Below are positions 60,273 to 64,000 of a DNA stretch of 64,000 nt, piece after piece; within the stretch, counting starts at the first letter, position 1, and each line of letters opens with the position of its first letter. The stretch comes from Pedobacter foliorum. Its GTDB lineage: Bacteria; Bacteroidota; Bacteroidia; Sphingobacteriales; Sphingobacteriaceae. Under the pieces are notes generated by a model. The model saw nothing but the letters and a program-made list of their open reading frames with translations, searched no databases and was not told the origin of the DNA. The translations under genes and the position numbers were made by a program. The stretch spans positions 186,001 through 250,000 of the forward strand of contig NZ_JABSNU010000008.1 of assembly GCF_013266735.1 (NCBI RefSeq), written 5' to 3'.

Positions 60273-60719
60273 TTAATCTGCACTAACTTCTGCCAGTTCC
60301 TTTACTTTTTCTAGCGCTTTAGGGAATGTTTTGTCAAAATAATCTTCAAACTCTTTAACCCTGTTTATGTCAACCACTAGTTCGGTTTTACCATCTACAG
60401 GTTTAAGGGTGTAGTTTTCCAATGAGTTATTCCATTCGCTTCCTTTGCCACTATTTAAATCCTTTACCCCTGCCTTAACCTCCCCGAGGTGTTTAAATGA
60501 CATGTATTCATGAGGGATACTTTCTTCGATAGTTGAAAACATGCCATCATTTTTATCGTTAAGGAATAGTACTTCACTACCCTTTTTCCAATCAGTTTCT
60601 GCTTTAGAGCCCTCACAAAAAACAGCGGTCCACGCCGGATAGGTGGTGTCACTCCATAATACATTCCATACTTTTTCTTTTGAGGCATTGATTAAGATTT
60701 TAAACTCTTGCTTTTCCAT
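60273..60719 (-). CDS. SRPBCC/AHSA1-family protein
   Basis: A 148-residue protein with the AHSA1 START-like fold (ILINASKEKVWNVLWSDTTYPAW at the start; STIEESIPHEYMSFKHLGEV; long C-terminal helix). It binds a hydrophobic ligand or a client protein; the function is unknown. It ends 65 bp upstream of the cytochrome gene start on the same strand. Confidence 0.75.
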   Translation of the reverse strand: MEKQEFKILINASKEKVWNVLWSDTTYPAWTAVFCEGSKAETDWKKGSEVLFLNDKNDGMFSTIEESIPHEYMSFKHLGEVKAGVKDLNSGKGSEWNNSLENYTLKPVDGKTELVVDINRVKEFEDYFDKTFPKALEKVKELAEVSAD

Positions 60720-60924
60720 CGTTTTAAATTCTAATAGTTAATTAACCTTTGTACTACTTTAATTGTTTCGCTTAACAAATATGAAGCTCTTTTAAGATAG
60801 TGGAAGGGGGTGATTGCGACAATTTAGAGGGGCAAGAAGGCTAAGTCAATTAATCATTGGTTTTGAATGCGCAAGAATTATATTTACATTTTCAGATTGT
60901 ACACATACTTTACATTTAAATAAA

Positions 60925-62571
60925 ATGAGATTTAAAAGGCGCCTCTATTATTTTGCACTACTTTTTTTTGCTGTTCTTATTGGTTGTCTGCTATATTTCA
61001 AGCCTTTACTTAAATCCGTATTCGTTAATGAATTTAAAGATAGGTCTTATGAGAAATTGCTTGGTGTTTATGATGAGAAGAATAATGCTAAATCTGATTT
61101 AGTAAATAATATTAAACATTATTCGGTAATATGGAAATCTTTTGCGCTACGTTCTAATAATAATGCTTTGCAAAAAGCAATATTAGACAATAAAAACCTT
61201 CTGCTCACAATTGAAACATGGCCAAGCTTCTATAATGGGAATGTCTCAATATTAGATGAAGTATTGAAAGGGAGTTATGATAAAGAGATTAAGGAATTAG
61301 CAGGTTTAATAAACCAAAGTAAAGGTACTGTTTTTGTACAATGGAATCCGGAAATGGAAATTCCTGCAACGCAATATCCCTGGCAGTATCAATCACCGGT
61401 GATGTATATAAATGCGTTTAACTATTTTGCAGATTACCTAAAAAGGCTTGCACCTAAGGTACAACTTGTTTGGGCACCAACTGGCTATCCCGGTGATTCA
61501 GAGTTCTGGCCTGGAAAAAAGCATGTTGATGTAATCAGTATAAGGATGGGCAATGATGCTGAGCAATTAAGATTAAAGCTTCATAGACTTCGATTTATGG
61601 ATAAACCAGTATTTGTTTTGTCTGTAGATGGGACGGGTGACATAAAGAGGACTGATTCTCTTCTAAAAAAGATTGAGATAGAGAGAAACAGATATAAAAG
61701 CACCATTTATTCATCAGAAAATTTAAATGAGCCTGTTAATAATCAAATCAGAAAGAGCCTGCTTTTAGGAGTTTTCGATCCGACTAAAAAGCTAATAGCT
61801 GAACCAGAAATAACTGTAGAACATTTATTTACCGATTGGGGAGAGATACAAAGGGGAGAGTTTTTGAAGAAATTTAACGATGTAATTGATAGAAAACACG
61901 AGGTAATTGTTACTATGGAGCCTTGGAAAGATATTAGTAATGTTGCTGATCCAAACGTACTTGAGAATACATTAAATGGAAAGTATGATAAAGAGATTTC
62001 TAAATTATACGGTATAATTTCTAATGTTAAGCAAACGGTGTACTTACGTTGGGCTCATGAAATGGAAATCCCTATTCATCGCTATTCCTGGCAGAGCCGG
62101 GATCCTGTAGTTTATATAAATGCATATCGCTATTTTATGAACTTTGTAAAAGAGAAACCCGAAAATATTAAAAGAGTTTGGGGACCAGCGGGCGACAGAG
62201 GTTCTGCAGATTGGTATCCTGGTAGTGATGTTGTAGACTATATCAGTATAGCAATTTATGGGTTGCCTGATAAGAACATTACTGATGAAAATATGCAAGA
62301 ATCTTTTAGTACCATATTTCAGCGCAAAAGCTATAGGATGAGATTTTTTAATAAGCCAATGTTTATAACCGAATTTGGTGTAAAAGGTTCGGAAAAATAT
62401 CAGGATAAATGGTTAATTGATGCGGCTAACACTATTAAAAATAACAAGCAGATTTTTGGAGTTTGTTATTTTAATTTATTTGATAACCCCAAAGCATGGG
62501 GACACATAAAAGCTCCAGATTGGAGTATAAGTAAAAGCTCATTGAAAAAGTTCTATTTGGAATTAAAATAA
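60925..62571 (+). CDS. Membrane-anchored protein with two GH26-like domains
   Basis: From ATG 60925, 548 residues: a membrane anchor (YYFALLFFAVLIGCLLYF) and two tandem TIM-barrel-like halves related to GH26 beta-mannanases (about 75-290 and 310-548). Second half: acid/base Glu379 (RWAHEMEIP) and nucleophile Glu483 (FITEFGVKG), both present. First half: acid/base Glu143 (QWNPEMEIP) is kept but the nucleophile position is Ser233 (FVLSVDGTG), so this half is probably not catalytic. The signal and architecture place it in the periplasm, with the active half acting on a beta-mannan or beta-glucan. The frame starts at 60814 but ATG 60925 begins the anchor. Confidence 0.75.
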   Translation: MRFKRRLYYFALLFFAVLIGCLLYFKPLLKSVFVNEFKDRSYEKLLGVYDEKNNAKSDLVNNIKHYSVIWKSFALRSNNNALQKAILDNKNLLLTIETWPSFYNGNVSILDEVLKGSYDKEIKELAGLINQSKGTVFVQWNPEMEIPATQYPWQYQSPVMYINAFNYFADYLKRLAPKVQLVWAPTGYPGDSEFWPGKKHVDVISIRMGNDAEQLRLKLHRLRFMDKPVFVLSVDGTGDIKRTDSLLKKIEIERNRYKSTIYSSENLNEPVNNQIRKSLLLGVFDPTKKLIAEPEITVEHLFTDWGEIQRGEFLKKFNDVIDRKHEVIVTMEPWKDISNVADPNVLENTLNGKYDKEISKLYGIISNVKQTVYLRWAHEMEIPIHRYSWQSRDPVVYINAYRYFMNFVKEKPENIKRVWGPAGDRGSADWYPGSDVVDYISIAIYGLPDKNITDENMQESFSTIFQRKSYRMRFFNKPMFITEFGVKGSEKYQDKWLIDAANTIKNNKQIFGVCYFNLFDNPKAWGHIKAPDWSISKSSLKKFYLELK

Positions 62572-62643
62572 ACTTTTGCTTTATGATTATAAAGTTTTAA
62601 GTGTTTGTTTAGATTTATTATTTTAGCTCCTTATGAATTTGAA

Positions 62644-63975
62644 ATGCTTTTGATTCAAAGGAAATATTTCTTTTTTTTTCTCCTTTTATGCACATTATGT
62701 GCGTGCTCTAATAACCGACAAAAACCATCGGGTAAAGTTTTTATCGAGCAAAAAGATAAGGCTTTCACATTACTTAGAAATGGTAAGCCATTCGAGATCA
62801 AAGGGGCTTCTGGTTCTTCTCATTTAAATTTGCTGTCTGAACTGGGAGGAAACACCATTAGAACCTGGGATACAACTCATATCGATTCAATACTGAAAAA
62901 AGCCAACGAGGCAAATATTGCAGTCATAATTGGATTGCCAATCCCTGAAAGTAAGCATATGTTTTTCTATAATAACGATGTAGAGGTATCCAAACAATTT
63001 AAATCAATACAGAAGCTGGTGAATAGGGTTAAAAATGATCCATCAGTTTTAATGTGGTGCGTTGGCAATGAACTTGTTTTTCCTTATAAACCTTCTTACA
63101 ATAAGTTTTATAAGGCGTTTAATAATATTGTGGATATGATCCATCGAGATGATCCTGATCATCCTGTTACGACTACCATGATTAATTTTCAACGTAAAAC
63201 CATTTTTAACCTCAAAATGCGGACTGACATAGATATTGTGTCTTTTAATGTTTTTGGTGGAATTAGATTATTGAGCCAGGAATTAAAAGATTTTTCCTGG
63301 TTTTGGGATGGTCCCTACCTGTTAACTGAATGGGGCATTGATGGGCCATGGGATGGAGCATTAGAAACGGCATGGGGTGCAAAAATTGAACCAACAAGTA
63401 CAAAAAAAGCAGCGCAATATTATTCGAGATATAAAGAACAAATACCTTTCAATGATCCAAGATTGTTAGGCTCATTTATTTTTTACTGGGGCCAGAAACA
63501 AGAAACCACTCATACCTGGTTTAGCATATTTGATGAAGCGGGAAATAAGACTGAAGTAGTTGATGCAGCAGAGGCCATTTGGAAAGGCAAGCAATTAGCA
63601 AGCGCTGCGCCTCAAATAAATTATATGCTTCTGAACAGTAAAGGTGCTAAAGACAATATATTTCTTAAACCAAATGAAAAAAATACTGCTGAAGTCTTTA
63701 TGTTAAAAGGCGATGTAAGTAATAAAAGAATTCTTTGGGAGATTTATCCAGAAGACTGGTATAAGATCAATAATGTAAATAATATTAAAAAGCCTTTACC
63801 TATAAATGGTCTTGTTGAGCAAGCGCAGGGCTTGAAGGTTATCTTTAAAACCCCTAAAAAGGAAGGGCCATATAGAATATTTGCAACTATATATGACGAC
63901 AAAGGTTATGTAGCCACTTGTAATACACCATTCTACGTATTGAAAATAGATGAAAGTAGTAGAGCCAGTAATTAA
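62644..63975 (+). CDS. Lipoprotein glycoside hydrolase, clan GH-A-like
   Basis: From ATG 62644, 443 residues: a lipoprotein signal with lipobox LCAC (Cys21), then a TIM barrel with the clan GH-A pair Glu143 (CVGNELVFP, acid/base) and Glu229 (LTEWGIDG, nucleophile), followed by a C-terminal beta domain. Family within clan A (GH2 catalytic-domain-like or GH5-like) is unclear. It is anchored by lipid in the periplasm or outer membrane and follows the GH26-like gene by 72 bp, perhaps in one transcript. Confidence 0.75.
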   Translation: MLLIQRKYFFFFLLLCTLCACSNNRQKPSGKVFIEQKDKAFTLLRNGKPFEIKGASGSSHLNLLSELGGNTIRTWDTTHIDSILKKANEANIAVIIGLPIPESKHMFFYNNDVEVSKQFKSIQKLVNRVKNDPSVLMWCVGNELVFPYKPSYNKFYKAFNNIVDMIHRDDPDHPVTTTMINFQRKTIFNLKMRTDIDIVSFNVFGGIRLLSQELKDFSWFWDGPYLLTEWGIDGPWDGALETAWGAKIEPTSTKKAAQYYSRYKEQIPFNDPRLLGSFIFYWGQKQETTHTWFSIFDEAGNKTEVVDAAEAIWKGKQLASAAPQINYMLLNSKGAKDNIFLKPNEKNTAEVFMLKGDVSNKRILWEIYPEDWYKINNVNNIKKPLPINGLVEQAQGLKVIFKTPKKEGPYRIFATIYDDKGYVATCNTPFYVLKIDESSRASN

Positions 63976-64000
63976 TCCGACCAGGAAGCAGAATTTCACC

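Noticed and set aside
1..64000. tRNA or rRNA genes
   Set aside because: I looked through the gaps for TpsiC-arm and acceptor patterns by eye and found none; a tRNA scan would be decisive.

Overview
The window looks like chromosomal DNA of a Bacteroidota bacterium in the Sphingobacteriaceae, most like Pedobacter. The grounds are the AT-rich composition, TAnnTTTG-type -7 promoter elements, near absence of Shine-Dalgarno sequences, and family content such as the Bat operon, DUF3822-rsmD-coaD, DUF4932, GH130 and S9 peptidases. The genus is an inference. I saw no rRNA, tRNA or CRISPR array.

Layout. 1-16 kb: small housekeeping and stress genes (cation/proton antiporter, Crp/Fnr-, TetR- and AraC-type regulators, serine hydrolase, cold-shock protein, pentapeptide-repeat protein, MsrA, EcsC, nitrilase, pterin dehydratase) and an ABC-F gene at 12.9 kb with an attenuator-like leader. 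16-27 kb: GH2 glycosidase, YbiT-like ABC-F, nitroreductase, GreA-like protein, two twin lipoprotein polysaccharide deacetylases and an S9 peptidase. 27.0-28.5 kb: an IS110-family element inserted in one arm of a REP-like inverted repeat. 28.5-38.6 kb: C1 peptidase, porin, GH130 enzyme facing two GT4 glycosyltransferases, and clpB. 38.8-51.2 kb: MFS transporter, ArsR regulator, old yellow enzyme, pyrE, Nudix, coaD-rsmD-DUF3822, RecD-like helicase, GtrA and GT39. 51.5-59.8 kb: a complete eight-gene moxR-Bat operon. 59.8-64 kb: cytochrome c, SRPBCC protein, and two membrane-linked glycoside hydrolases that may begin a polysaccharide locus running off the right edge.

Main discovery. The IS110 element carries a readable candidate bridge RNA between its left end and its transposase. 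It has a 5' hairpin and two stem-loops. Internal loop one has segments matching the two halves of the occupied REP target; internal loop two has segments matching the right end and the left start of the element. These matches, with the REP consensus, fix the element at 27146-28494 with a shared TC core (transposase strand) and restore a perfect REP empty site. The circular junction would also assemble a Bacteroidota-type promoter.

Other points are the uORF/hairpin/terminator leader of the first ABC-F gene, a YbiT-like ABC-F in which exactly one composite ATP site is degenerate, a duplicated GH26-like protein whose first half has lost its nucleophile, four copies of a 90-110 bp REP-like repeat, and a repeat-rich 871-bp gap with its own promoter. 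All calls are by eye; no database search was run.
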